DNA of 45,614 bases from Caldilineaceae bacterium bin5. GTDB taxonomy: Bacteria; Chloroflexota; Anaerolineae; Caldilineales; Caldilineaceae. Below the pieces are notes generated by a model. That model ran no database searches. It saw only the letters and a list, made by a program, of their open reading frames with translations, and was not told the origin of the DNA. The stretch lies in NCBI GenBank assembly GCA_002238445.1, contig MPML01000037.1, positions 1-45,614 on the forward strand, in the 5' to 3' direction. Positions within the stretch are counted from its first letter, which is position 1. Every line of letters begins with the position of its first letter. The position numbers and the translations under genes were made by a program. Below, one piece after another: positions 10,130 to 17,946 of this stretch.

Positions 10130-11476
10130 TTAGGAAGGCACTGGGAACTCGTTGTGCCGGTCCAGAATCACCTGGATCTTTTCCTCCGCGATCTGCAATT
10201 CGGAGGCAATGTCATTACCGCCAATCAGGACGTTGTCAAACATTGTCGCCAGATCCCCCAACGTCTCCAGGATGCCGACAAATATAGGAATCCACTGCAC
10301 CGTATTGGCAGTCGACGCGAAGACTTCGCGCCGCTCATCGAAAGCGGCCCATTGCATACCCACGTCCGAGCGCGCCGGCAGCCAGTGGAATCGATTGGCA
10401 TGCTCTAGGTAGAACTCTTCGTTCATCGAAAAATCGATTAAGGCCCAGGCATCGTCGGGCTGCCCACCCTCTTTGAACATAAACCATCCACCGCCGCCGT
10501 CATAGTTGGCGTGAACGTTATGCTCGGGAAAGACCGGTCCCGGAATCATGCCAAAATCGAGATCCGGGGAGTACTTGTCGTAATTGCGGAGCACCCACTG
10601 ACCGTGCATGGCCAGGCCAACCTTGCCTGCCGAAAAGGCATCGATCCCTTCGGCCAGACTGAGCCCTCTTGTAAAGGCGCCTGCTGCCTCATATCCTCCC
10701 TGGTCATCCATCACCTGTTTCAGGAAGGTCATGGCCTCTTCACCCTTGTCGGTGATGGTAACACGAGTCAAATCATCACTGACCATGTCACTTTCCATAC
10801 ACCAGATCAACGTCAGGAACATAAGGTGGACAGGCGGATTGCCAAACGTGGGAGTGAATCCAACTACATCCAGGCGACCCGCATCATCAAATTCAGTTAT
10901 CTGGTTGGCCATCTGGTGTAAATCGTCCCAAGTCAGAGGCGGCGAGTCCGGGTCCAACCCAGCTTCCCCCATCACCGTCCTGTTGTAAAGGAGGGCGCGG
11001 GTATCTGTTGTATAGGGAACAATCCATTTCTTTCCCCACAGGATTGAATCCGCCTGCAGACGCTCCCAGATGTTGTCCCATGTGAAGTTCTTGGCTCCCT
11101 CAATATATTCGTCCAATACGACCAAGGCATCGCGCACGGCCAAATCCGCGCTTTGCCACCGACCCAAAAAGGACACCGGCGGCGGTGTGCCGGCCGCCAA
11201 GGCAGCCATCGTCTTTGTGTTCGAGTCATATTCGCCAAGTTGCCAGACTGCCGTAAGGCCCAGCCCAGCTTCGTTGAACTTGTCCTGAATATTCAGGGCG
11301 ATTTCCTCCCAGGGAAACCAGAACACCACTTCAGGAATCTCGGCAGCCGGCGCCTCGGCCCCCCCTCCGTCAGACGTCGCTGCAGGCGCCGCACAGGCCG
11401 CTAGCGCAAGCCCGGCAGCGCTCATACCGGCCGTCTGCAGAAATCTGCGTCGATTAAAACTTTGTTGTGTTCCCAT
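10130..11476 (-). CDS. extracellular solute-binding lipoprotein, sugar type (family 1)
   Basis: A 448-residue ABC substrate-binding protein. The N-terminus has a Tat-type motif (RRRFLQT, residues 9-15) followed by a lipobox (LAAC), so it is probably exported folded and lipid-anchored. A short Gly/Ser/Ala linker leads to a two-lobed binding fold with the family-1 feature of late aromatic residues (GGGGWFMF). GGAGGG lies 5 nt before the ATG. It is the first gene of the minus-strand cluster running down to 5529, and a TTTGCA-17-TAAAAT promoter lies 87-115 bp upstream. The substrate is unknown; a sugar, glycoside or amino-sugar conjugate would fit the companion enzymes. Confidence 0.9.
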   Translation of the reverse strand: MGTQQSFNRRRFLQTAGMSAAGLALAACAAPAATSDGGGAEAPAAEIPEVVFWFPWEEIALNIQDKFNEAGLGLTAVWQLGEYDSNTKTMAALAAGTPPPVSFLGRWQSADLAVRDALVVLDEYIEGAKNFTWDNIWERLQADSILWGKKWIVPYTTDTRALLYNRTVMGEAGLDPDSPPLTWDDLHQMANQITEFDDAGRLDVVGFTPTFGNPPVHLMFLTLIWCMESDMVSDDLTRVTITDKGEEAMTFLKQVMDDQGGYEAAGAFTRGLSLAEGIDAFSAGKVGLAMHGQWVLRNYDKYSPDLDFGMIPGPVFPEHNVHANYDGGGGWFMFKEGGQPDDAWALIDFSMNEEFYLEHANRFHWLPARSDVGMQWAAFDERREVFASTANTVQWIPIFVGILETLGDLATMFDNVLIGGNDIASELQIAEEKIQVILDRHNEFPVPS

Positions 11477-11562
11477 TTTGACCCTCCATGCTAGGTGTGG
11501 AATCTCGGCTGTCGGAACAAATCGGAAAACGGTCTTCAGCGATACAAAAAAATATAATTTCT

Positions 11563-11591
11563 ATTTTACCTACTTTCTGCGCGGATGCAAA
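11563..11591 (-). promoter_or_regulatory. candidate promoter of the first ABC cluster
   Basis: On the minus strand TTTGCA (11591-11586), 17-nt spacer, TAAAAT (11568-11563), in an AT-rich tract that stands out from the GC-rich genes. The predicted leader is about 80 nt. The same TTTGCA-17 arrangement precedes tRNA-Val. Confidence 0.5.
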
Positions 11592-11627
11592 AGAAGAAAA
11601 AAATGTATGATATTTTGTTGAAAACTG

Positions 11628-11916
11628 CCAGCTACTCAACAACAGCTGATTTGGAACCCTGAGCGAGGCGAGCAAGAGTGCTCTCTCATCTCTCTACTCC
11701 TTTATGGGCGGTCGGGCCTTCGGCCCTCCCTTGTGCAGGGGCTGCGCCCCCGCAACGCCCCCTACAAAACCATCGCTCACCGACCGTGTGTACTCATTCC
11801 AGCGGCGCCGCTCCAGCACCGCGGCTGCCGCCAACCCTATACGCAATCAGATAGCCTGAATGGCGGCAGCGATGAAGGGCGGGTCGAGTCAGAGATGTAT
11901 GCGGCTTGGTAGTTAC
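11628..11916 (-). mobile_element. MITE-like element, copy 2 (complete, diverged)
   Basis: A full-length copy of about 289 bp, inverted relative to copies 1 and 3. The outer end at 11916 reads, on the minus strand, GTAACTACCAAGCCGCA, and the other end at 11628 begins CCAGCTACTCAACAACAGCT, a degraded version of the same terminal repeat. The internal core (11690-11790) matches copy 3 closely, including CACACGGTCGGTGAG and the GC-rich hairpin. The flanks show no matching 8-bp duplication, suggesting an older insertion or end decay. It fills most of the 612-bp gap between two divergent transcription units. No coding capacity. Confidence 0.8.
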
Positions 11917-11962
11917 GATAACCGCTAACACTGTGACTCCTTGAAGTAACCCCACAACCCAG

Positions 11963-12110
11963 TTAGGAAGATACCCGCTCCAGCCCCTCAAACCGCCCCT
12001 CTACCATCGCGTCCACAATCCGTCGGGAAATGGACTGAATTGCATCCGAGGGAACTTCAGCGTCGATGGTACACTGAACGCGAGGAGGGATGCGATCCCT
12101 TGACCAGAAT
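11963..12110 (-). pseudogene. possible C-terminal gene remnant
   Basis: One minus-strand frame stays open for about 50 codons up to a TAA at 11965-11963 and translates to a protein-like, amphipathic segment (ending SRRIVDAMVEGRFEGLERVSS). It has no start and overlaps the first codons of the divergent gene at 12090. It lies 46 bp from the end of MITE copy 2. I do not recognise a family; it may be a stump of a deleted gene or chance. Confidence 0.25.
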
Positions 12111-13961
12111 ATGAACGGTACTTACACTTTTCGAGCCGCGGCACTCATCGCCTTGCCATTTCTGTTGCTGCCCGCCTCTGCCTGGCTGGCGGTCAACGCA
12201 CCCGAACCCCTGCCCGCGAACGTCTGGACGCAAGGTGTACTCTGGTCACTGCGCGCAATCTACGTTGCCGGTGCGTTCCTGGGCTGGCTGGCAGGGCGTC
12301 CCCGCTGGTTCTACCCATGGCTGGGATTCGCCGTTTACGCGGCGGTTGCCGCCTTGTTACAACTCACCATCGCCATCATGTCATGGGGAGACTCTCGCTC
12401 CCTGTCCTGGCTTGGCGCTTTCCTCATCCCCCTGGCTTTTTCGCCCTATTTCGCCGCCGCAACCTGGCTAGGCTGGCAACGGTCCCAACGGCTTCTCGCC
12501 GCCTATACGGTTTTCCCTCATGCCGGCCTGACTATCCCTCTCTTTTCTCTTGCAATAGGAGAGCTATCGGGCGGCGATTGGCAGGGGACGCTTCTTGCCG
12601 CCGCAGGAGCGGCTGCCGTTGCCGCTGTTTTCTGGAGCACTCCGCTAACCCAATGGCGAAAAGGAGAGAAATGGAAGCAAGCCGTACTACTCTTTGGCGG
12701 AGTCATACTCACCCAGACGATGTTCCTGCTCGGCTCCACCTCTTTGGGGAATTTCAGGCAAAATCCGAGCATTCTGCTACTTCTGATCCCGCTCATCGTC
12801 CTGGGCTGGCTGATCCTCAGCGGACCGCTTCTGTTGCCGCCCTTGCTTCAGCGGCTTATTCGGCTGCTTCCAGTCGAACATACAATCGATTCCCTCTGGC
12901 AAAAGTCCCGGAGCATCTTTCCCAGCTTGTCCTTACTCTCAAGACGGGCAAGTGACACCGGAAATTTCCCAAATCCTGTGAAGGACGGAGAACGTTCCCC
13001 CAAAGGAGAAACACCAATGAGTGAAGAGACAACCGCGCCGGTGGTTCCCGAGACGAGACCGCGAGCGGCGACCGACCTGGATCGTTTCTACAAACTTTCA
13101 GTCGTGTTACTGGCTGCCTTGGCCGTAATCATCGTCGCGCTCTATGTGGGCAGGGCCGCCGTCTACAAAATCCACGAATTCGAACGCGGCCTCCACCTGC
13201 GCGGCGGCCGTTTCCTCGGCGTACAGATGCCCGGCTGGCATGCCCAGATTCCACTGGTCGATACAGTCATCATCGTCAAGGTAAACGAGCGTCTCGGCTA
13301 CGTCGAGAGCATCCCCGCCATGACCTCCGACAATGTGACCATGGACGTCTCACTCCAGTACACCTACCGCGTGACCGATCCGGAACGTTTTGCCCTGGCA
13401 GTGGACGACCCGGAGCGCATCGTCTTCGAGTTCGTGCAAGGCAGGCTGCGGGATGTGATCAATACCAAGGCCATGGCAGGTGTAATCAACCAGCGCACCG
13501 AAATGAACCTTGAAATCATGCAGGAGTTGAAAGAAATGGGCGATCAATACGGTGTCGAGTTCATAACCGTCCAGATCCAGAACGCATCGCCCCCCGCCGA
13601 GGTGTTAGCCGCCATCAAGGATCGCATGGTGGCTTCGCAGCGCCAGGAGCAGGCCGAGGCCGAAGCCGCCCAGCAACGCACGGCCGCCGACGCCCTGTTT
13701 TACGCCGCACAAAAGGAGGCCGAAGCCGACGCCTACCGCATTACCACCACCGCCGCGGCCGAGGCTGAGCAGATTCAACTCACCACCGAGGCGCAGCAGT
13801 TGGCCGTCCGTGCCATCCTCAGCGAACTCGAGGGCAAGGGCGCTCTGGCAGAGAAGTACATCGACTATCTTATCGCCGTGGAACTGAAGGAAAACAGCAA
13901 GTGGATTCTGGGCGCCGGCGCGGAACCTATTCTCGAACTGCGCACACCTCTTGAGGAGTAG
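12090..13961 (+). CDS. polytopic membrane domain joined in frame to an SPFH/prohibitin protein
   Basis: The continuous frame codes for 623 residues. Residues 10-275 hold about eight hydrophobic helices with no recognised family. Residues 280-309 are a low-complexity linker, and residues 310-623 form a complete SPFH protein: one membrane anchor (about 335-362), the SPFH domain (about 365-530) and an Ala/Glu-rich coiled-coil tail (about 535-600). SPFH proteins form membrane-bound rings that organise microdomains and proteases. An internal ATG at 13017 has an excellent SD (AAAGGAG at 13002-13008, 8-nt spacing), so a 314-residue SPFH protein can be made alone. Either this is a true fusion, or a stop between two genes has been lost. 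The first ATG at 12090 has AGGAGG only 1 nt upstream; the ATG at 12111 is an alternative. Confidence 0.75.
   Translation: MRSLDQNMNGTYTFRAAALIALPFLLLPASAWLAVNAPEPLPANVWTQGVLWSLRAIYVAGAFLGWLAGRPRWFYPWLGFAVYAAVAALLQLTIAIMSWGDSRSLSWLGAFLIPLAFSPYFAAATWLGWQRSQRLLAAYTVFPHAGLTIPLFSLAIGELSGGDWQGTLLAAAGAAAVAAVFWSTPLTQWRKGEKWKQAVLLFGGVILTQTMFLLGSTSLGNFRQNPSILLLLIPLIVLGWLILSGPLLLPPLLQRLIRLLPVEHTIDSLWQKSRSIFPSLSLLSRRASDTGNFPNPVKDGERSPKGETPMSEETTAPVVPETRPRAATDLDRFYKLSVVLLAALAVIIVALYVGRAAVYKIHEFERGLHLRGGRFLGVQMPGWHAQIPLVDTVIIVKVNERLGYVESIPAMTSDNVTMDVSLQYTYRVTDPERFALAVDDPERIVFEFVQGRLRDVINTKAMAGVINQRTEMNLEIMQELKEMGDQYGVEFITVQIQNASPPAEVLAAIKDRMVASQRQEQAEAEAAQQRTAADALFYAAQKEAEADAYRITTTAAAEAEQIQLTTEAQQLAVRAILSELEGKGALAEKYIDYLIAVELKENSKWILGAGAEPILELRTPLEE
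13002..13008 (+). promoter_or_regulatory. internal ribosome binding site for the SPFH protein
   Basis: AAAGGAG lies 8 nt before the in-frame ATG at 13017 (MSEETT). It is a better initiation site than the one at the annotated 5' start, so independent initiation of the SPFH part is likely. Confidence 0.65.
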
Positions 13962-13964
13962 CCC

Positions 13965-14432
13965 ATGCGAAGAATCCTCTTCCTGGCAGGCGCATTTGTC
14001 CTTCTCCTTGTACTTCCCGGGACCGTTCAGCGGGATCTGACCGTCTCGCACACCCATAGCGAACTCCTCGCCAAACGCATCTTCGCCTACCGCGACTGGC
14101 AGAGTACAGGCGTGCGTATCGATAGCGGGGACAGGGTAATGATCTTGGCCCAGGGAGAATGGCTCTATACGCCCGGAGAATACCATGGGCCGAGGGGGCA
14201 CCCTGTCTTTCCCGCGCCCGACTTCTATCCCATTTCGAGAGGCTCCGGCGGTGCACTCATCGGCCGCATAGGCGAAAATGGGTTCCCCTTCGTCGTCGGC
14301 GCGGGCGTGAACACGCAGGCACGCGAACACGGCATCCTCTACCTGCGCATCAACGACGATATACTCAGCGACAACGATGGCTGGGTCGCCGTCCACATTG
14401 ACGTAACTGAAACTGAAGACTCACTGCCCTGA
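13965..14432 (+). CDS. secreted LecA/PA-IL-like lectin-fold protein
   Basis: A 155-residue protein with an N-terminal signal sequence (about residues 1-22), so exported. The rest resembles the galactophilic lectin PA-IL (LecA) fold: a strand with SGDRVMILAQGEW, a GP-rich segment, GALIGRIG, then the calcium-site-like segment LRINDDILSDNDGW close to the C-terminus. PA-IL binds galactose through Ca2+ held by Asp/Asn in the equivalent segment, so sugar binding is plausible but unproven. GAGGAG overlaps the end of the SPFH gene and the ATG is 3 bp after its stop, indicating one operon. A strong terminator follows. Confidence 0.7.
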   Translation: MRRILFLAGAFVLLLVLPGTVQRDLTVSHTHSELLAKRIFAYRDWQSTGVRIDSGDRVMILAQGEWLYTPGEYHGPRGHPVFPAPDFYPISRGSGGALIGRIGENGFPFVVGAGVNTQAREHGILYLRINDDILSDNDGWVAVHIDVTETEDSLP

Positions 14433-14462
14433 AACAATGTCCGTCCCGTGTAGAAACAAAAA

Positions 14463-14489
14463 GAGGAGTGAGATTCGCTCTCACTCCTC
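14463..14489. terminator. terminator between convergent genes
   Basis: Perfect 11-bp stem GAGGAGTGAGA/TCTCACTCCTC with a TTCGC loop. It sits between the lectin-like gene (plus) and the RraA-like gene (minus) and may serve both, although no long T-run follows. Confidence 0.65.
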
Positions 14490-14523
14490 CACTCCTAACC
14501 TTCTACTGCTAGCTTTTCGCGTC

Positions 14524-15246
14524 TTACTCCTCGTCATCCCCGTAGCTGTGTCCGGCCATTATCGCCCGCAACTCCGCCGCGCTTGAAGCCTTCTGCATCT
14601 GGCCGATGCGGTCGCCCTCATTCGCCAGTAGCTGCTTGACATTGCTCAGGACACTCTCCATCTTGTCGGCCGGGAACTTGCAGGCGCCGTTCTCATCCAT
14701 ATGCACAATTTCACCCGGAGAAACGTCCATGCCCCGTACATGCACCGGCACATTGACCGCCTGCACAGCCATCGCGCCATGCCCAGGCGTAACGCCGCTC
14801 AGCAGATACTGAAAACCCATCGGCCGGATCTCATCTATGTCCCTCGATGGCCCGTTGGAGATGCAGCCGACACAGCCAAGCGCCTGCATCATAGCTGTCA
14901 TATTGCCCCCTGCCAGTCCCACCTTCCCCGCAATCTCGGGTGGAAATTTCTGCTCCAACACCAGAATTGTCGGCTTGGGCGAAGCGTCCAGCGCCTCCAG
15001 CACATCCATGAAAGTGAGCCGCGAAAAGTTCGGGTCCGGCAAGCCGAAGACGCAAGTCACCGCATACCCGGCGAGCGCCCCCAATTCCGGATACATGCAG
15101 CGGATGGTCTCGTCCGTGTACCAGTTTTCCGTCCAGGGGTTATACAGCCCCAGACAGAGGGGATCTTCAGGATAGGTGGCGACTACGTTGGTAATCGACG
15201 GCGTATCGACAGTTTTCAACTCTTCCAGAATCGCTTGTGGATTCAT
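14524..15246 (-). CDS. RraA-like / HMG-aldolase-like family protein
   Basis: A 240-residue member of the RraA-like superfamily, which includes RNase E regulators and class II 4-hydroxy-4-methyl-2-oxoglutarate/oxaloacetate aldolases. The family core is visible at about residues 115-145: GGNMTAMMQALGC followed by NGPSRDIDEI, with the Arg-Asp pair that binds the substrate/Mg2+ in the aldolases. The usual Asp before the Gly in that motif is Asn here. AAGGAAGG precedes the ATG. It lies 37 bp downstream of an aminotransferase gene, so an oxo-acid aldolase role is more likely than RNase E control. Confidence 0.85.
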   Translation of the reverse strand: MNPQAILEELKTVDTPSITNVVATYPEDPLCLGLYNPWTENWYTDETIRCMYPELGALAGYAVTCVFGLPDPNFSRLTFMDVLEALDASPKPTILVLEQKFPPEIAGKVGLAGGNMTAMMQALGCVGCISNGPSRDIDEIRPMGFQYLLSGVTPGHGAMAVQAVNVPVHVRGMDVSPGEIVHMDENGACKFPADKMESVLSNVKQLLANEGDRIGQMQKASSAAELRAIMAGHSYGDDEE

Positions 15247-15283
15247 TCTGCCTTCCTTGCGTAGTGGGATGGGTTATGACGGG

Positions 15284-16504
15284 CTACCGTTTGGAATTAT
15301 GAACGTTTATGAATTCGCAGATTCGTTCCATTGCCGGCTTCAATACATCCATTCCGGGCGCGTAACAGATGCGGATCGACCCTTCGCCGCCGTTGCCGAA
15401 TGCATTGCCCGGGGCAACGGCCACATGCGTCTCGCGCAGCAGTTCCATCGCGAATTGAAACGAGTCCTCAATGCCTTCAAGTTGCGGAAAGAGATAGAAG
15501 GCCCCCTCCGGCTCCGGCAGATTGACGCCAGAGACGCCGCGCAGCATCTCGGCACTGAAATCGCGCCGCTCCTGAAACTCCTCCACCATGGCCGCGATGT
15601 CGTCCTCACCGTGGGCGATCGCCGCCTCGCCTCCCCGCTGAATCATGGTAGGAGCGTGTGAGACGATGAACTCGTTGAGTTGCGCCGCCTTCTGGATGAA
15701 GTCCGCCCTGCCCACCATCCAGCCAAGCCGCCAGCCCGTCATGCGATAGGTCTTGGAGAAAGAGTTGACGACGATTACCGCGTCCTCGCGTGAACACAGC
15801 TGCAGGATCGACGGCGCCAGCCGCCCCACACCTGCAGGTCCGCTCTGCTCGCCATCGGCAGTGCCATGTCTGCCGTAGAAGATGCGTTCGTAAACCTCGT
15901 CCGTCAGCAGCCACAGCCCGTGTTGGCGGGCGAATTCCAGCAGCATCTTCTGTTCCGCGACCGTCGCTGTCCAGCCGAGCGGATTGGAGGGCGAAGCATA
16001 CAGCAGCAGACGCGTACGCGGCGTCAGCGCTGCCTCGAGGGCTTCCCGGTCCGGCGTAAAGCGCTGCCCCGCCCGCGCCATGGGCACTTCCACCGCGCGG
16101 CCGCCGAACATCTCCACCATCGCCGAGCCGTTAGGCCAGTTGGGGCTGAGCACGATCGCCTCATCGCCTGGATCTATGACACACTTGATGGCCAGGTTGA
16201 GCGCCTGCACACCACCCGAATTGACCTGTATCTCGGATGGATCGATGTCGACCTGATGCAGCTTTGCTATCTGTTGGATTATGGCGGCGCGCAGCGACGG
16301 CAGTCCCTGGTTGGCGCTGTAAAATGTCCAGCCCTCCTGCGCCGCCTGGTTCACCGCTTCAATTACATAAGGAGGTGTCGGCAAGGTTGATTCGCCGAAC
16401 TGCAAGAACAACACATCCTCCATGCCGAAAGCCGCGTCCGCCAGCGCCCGAATGCGGGAGGCGGGGACGCGCTTGGCGGAGGGCGCGAAGGAAGGGGAAG
16501 GCAT
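15284..16504 (-). CDS. pyridoxal-phosphate aminotransferase, class I/II
   Basis: A 406-residue fold-type I aminotransferase. The PLP lysine is K251 in NSFSKTYRMTGWRLGW. Other family features are NSGGVQALNLAI (cofactor phosphate region), SPSNPLGW and the LLTDEVYER segment with the Asp that contacts the PLP ring nitrogen. Length and order are typical. It transfers amino groups between an amino acid and a 2-oxo acid; the specificity cannot be read. AAAGGAA lies about 13 nt before the ATG. Its neighbours, RidA upstream and an RraA-like aldolase downstream, suggest one amino-acid/oxo-acid pathway, with RidA clearing reactive enamines. Confidence 0.9.
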   Translation of the reverse strand: MPSPSFAPSAKRVPASRIRALADAAFGMEDVLFLQFGESTLPTPPYVIEAVNQAAQEGWTFYSANQGLPSLRAAIIQQIAKLHQVDIDPSEIQVNSGGVQALNLAIKCVIDPGDEAIVLSPNWPNGSAMVEMFGGRAVEVPMARAGQRFTPDREALEAALTPRTRLLLYASPSNPLGWTATVAEQKMLLEFARQHGLWLLTDEVYERIFYGRHGTADGEQSGPAGVGRLAPSILQLCSREDAVIVVNSFSKTYRMTGWRLGWMVGRADFIQKAAQLNEFIVSHAPTMIQRGGEAAIAHGEDDIAAMVEEFQERRDFSAEMLRGVSGVNLPEPEGAFYLFPQLEGIEDSFQFAMELLRETHVAVAPGNAFGNGGEGSIRICYAPGMDVLKPAMERICEFINVHNSKR

Positions 16505-16581
16505 GGACGGCGAAGAATTCCTTTCCGCATCTACGGAAACTGCGATGATCTATCGTCGAACTGCAGGTCAGTTCGAAACGT

Positions 16582-16875
16582 TCATTCCTGCAAAAGGGCG
16601 CGCGCGATCTCTTCCCACTCCTGCGGCAGGGAAGCGCTGCTGGCCGGCTTCTGGGCGCGGCCATACCAGTGGTTGGCGTTGGGCAGATCGCCCTCAACTC
16701 GGTGCAGATAGGCATGCACCCAAGCGGAACCGTTCAGGTCCGGCTGCCCCTGCAGTGCGTCGTGCGCCCCGTCCCAGTCGTTGCCTGCCTCTAACCACAA
16801 GGCCCGCAGCGGCGCGCTCATCTTGGCGGGCGGTGCGTCGTCAGTCAGACTGGCCCTGAATTCGTCAAACGTCAT
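16582..16875 (-). CDS. conserved small hypothetical protein
   Basis: A 97-residue soluble, helical protein rich in Trp (W27, W34 and later AWVHAYLHR, NHWYGRA and EWEEIAR). The pattern AWVHAYLHRVEGD followed by NANHWYGRA looks like a TPR-type helical pair and recurs in small hypothetical proteins of many bacteria, none with a known role to me. AGGAGAGGAG precedes the ATG, so it is expressed as a real gene. It lies between the RidA and aminotransferase genes on the same strand. Confidence 0.75.
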   Translation of the reverse strand: MTFDEFRASLTDDAPPAKMSAPLRALWLEAGNDWDGAHDALQGQPDLNGSAWVHAYLHRVEGDLPNANHWYGRAQKPASSASLPQEWEEIARALLQE

Positions 16876-16925
16876 TGTTCGCTCCTCTCCTGGACTTCTG
16901 CTTGTCTAAACAGAGTGCGCAGCCT

Positions 16926-17306
16926 CTACTCCGGCACAACTGCGATGCAATCGACTTCGATCAGGATGTTCGGCAACTGGCAGCCGACCGTCGTGCGGGC
17001 CGGATAAGGTTTGGTAACATACTGCTGGTAAACTTCGTTCATTTCGGCAAAATCGCTCAAGTCGGCAAGAAAGACACCGACCTTGGTAACGTGTTCCCAC
17101 GAAGTGCCGGCGGCCTCCAGCAGAATTGTCAGATTATCGAATACACGCGTCGCCTGCTCGCGGAACCCGCCCTCAACGCGTTGCCCCGTGGCCGGATCCA
17201 GCGGCCCCTGCCCGGCGATGTAAGCAACCGGCCCGTCGGCCACGATTCCCTGGGAATAGATTCCCGCGGGTGGCGCGCCCTTCTCTGTGTACACTTCTCT
17301 GCGCAT
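16926..17306 (-). CDS. RidA family protein (second paralog)
   Basis: A 126-residue RidA protein of canonical length. The substrate-binding arginine is in PYPARTTVGC and the conserved glutamate in LIEVDCIAVV at the C-terminus, so enamine/imine deaminase activity is plausible. GGGAG precedes the ATG. It heads the minus-strand run with the small hypothetical, aminotransferase and RraA-like genes. It differs clearly from the longer RidA at 1588-2037. Confidence 0.9.
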   Translation of the reverse strand: MRREVYTEKGAPPAGIYSQGIVADGPVAYIAGQGPLDPATGQRVEGGFREQATRVFDNLTILLEAAGTSWEHVTKVGVFLADLSDFAEMNEVYQQYVTKPYPARTTVGCQLPNILIEVDCIAVVPE

Positions 17307-17390
17307 TTGTACTGTCTCCCGTTGCGTCCTTGGTAAGGGAATAGCGAATGAGTCTAATGTCTGTGTCTGCCAATGTATCTTGAAAAACTA

Positions 17391-17657
17391 CTACCGAATT
17401 AACCTATTATATTCGGCGTGAGTACCAATCCAGAACCAGCCTAGCCCTTCCTCACTCTCGACTGCTACGGCGCGATACTTGAGGCAAACTCGTGCGGACA
17501 AGAACCGACCGACCTAATTCAATTTCAAAGAAGGGTGTCTCGAATTCCGCTTCAGCAGTTCGAAACCTCGGTCTGCCAACCTCTGAACACCTTGTGGCAG
17601 TTTTCGGTAATTTTGCCAGAAGGAAGGGTTTGCGAAGTGTCTTGGAGTTCTTTGCAA
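17391..17657 (-). pseudogene. RelE-superfamily toxin gene with an in-frame amber codon
   Basis: One minus-strand frame reads a typical RelE-like toxin: PSFWQNYRKLPQGVQRLAD, FELLKRNSRHPSL, then VGRFLSARVCLKYRAVAVE and WFWIGTHAEYNRL before its natural stop at 17393-17391. It is interrupted once, by TAG at 17516-17514 (codon 48 of 88), exactly where family members have a lysine; AAG to TAG is a single change. There is no frameshift, so decay is recent or the codon is read through. The probable start is a TTG at 17657, overlapping the antitoxin gene. Family toxins cut mRNA at the ribosome; a product stopping at codon 48 would lack the catalytic C-terminal half. Confidence 0.75.
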
Positions 17658-17848
17658 TTCCCCGCCCGCACATCGGCAATCGCCTGTTCGGCAAGGTGGT
17701 CAAGTTTCCCGGACTTAACATCATTCTCGAACTGCTCATCCCACATTTTCGCTTCAAACTCCTCAAACCATTCTCTGAAACGAGCTAATTCCTGCGATGA
17801 GAGTCGGGAAACGGCTGCTTGAAGTTCCTTAGCAGCTCTGGTGTTCAT
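17552..17848 (-). CDS. antitoxin-like partner of the broken RelE toxin
   Basis: A 98-residue acidic, helical protein starting MNTRAAKELQ, with AGGGCGAG just upstream of the ATG. The segment LSSQELARFREWFEEFEAKMW then GKLDHLAEQAIADVRAG is typical of small antitoxins encoded directly upstream of RelE-like toxins. Such antitoxins usually end just after the position of K73-E74-L75 (AGNCKEL here). This one runs 24 codons further, inside the toxin gene, so its natural stop may have been lost. No DNA-binding motif can be named with confidence. Confidence 0.65.
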   Translation of the reverse strand: MNTRAAKELQAAVSRLSSQELARFREWFEEFEAKMWDEQFENDVKSGKLDHLAEQAIADVRAGNCKELQDTSQTLPSGKITENCHKVFRGWQTEVSNC

Positions 17849-17946
17849 TTTCTCGCCCTTGCATAGAAGCGCATTACGACTATTCTTTGAAAATACATAG
17901 CTCTCTCTTGTTCGAAAGTGTGACATCGTTACAGTCCAGAACTATT

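Noticed and set aside
13605..14396. 263-codon antisense open frame across the SPFH and lectin-like genes
   Set aside because: It spans two well-supported plus-strand genes and has no family features.
17452..17766. Third overlapping minus-strand frame in the toxin-antitoxin region
   Set aside because: The toxin frame shows extended RelE-like similarity in the same bases; this one does not.
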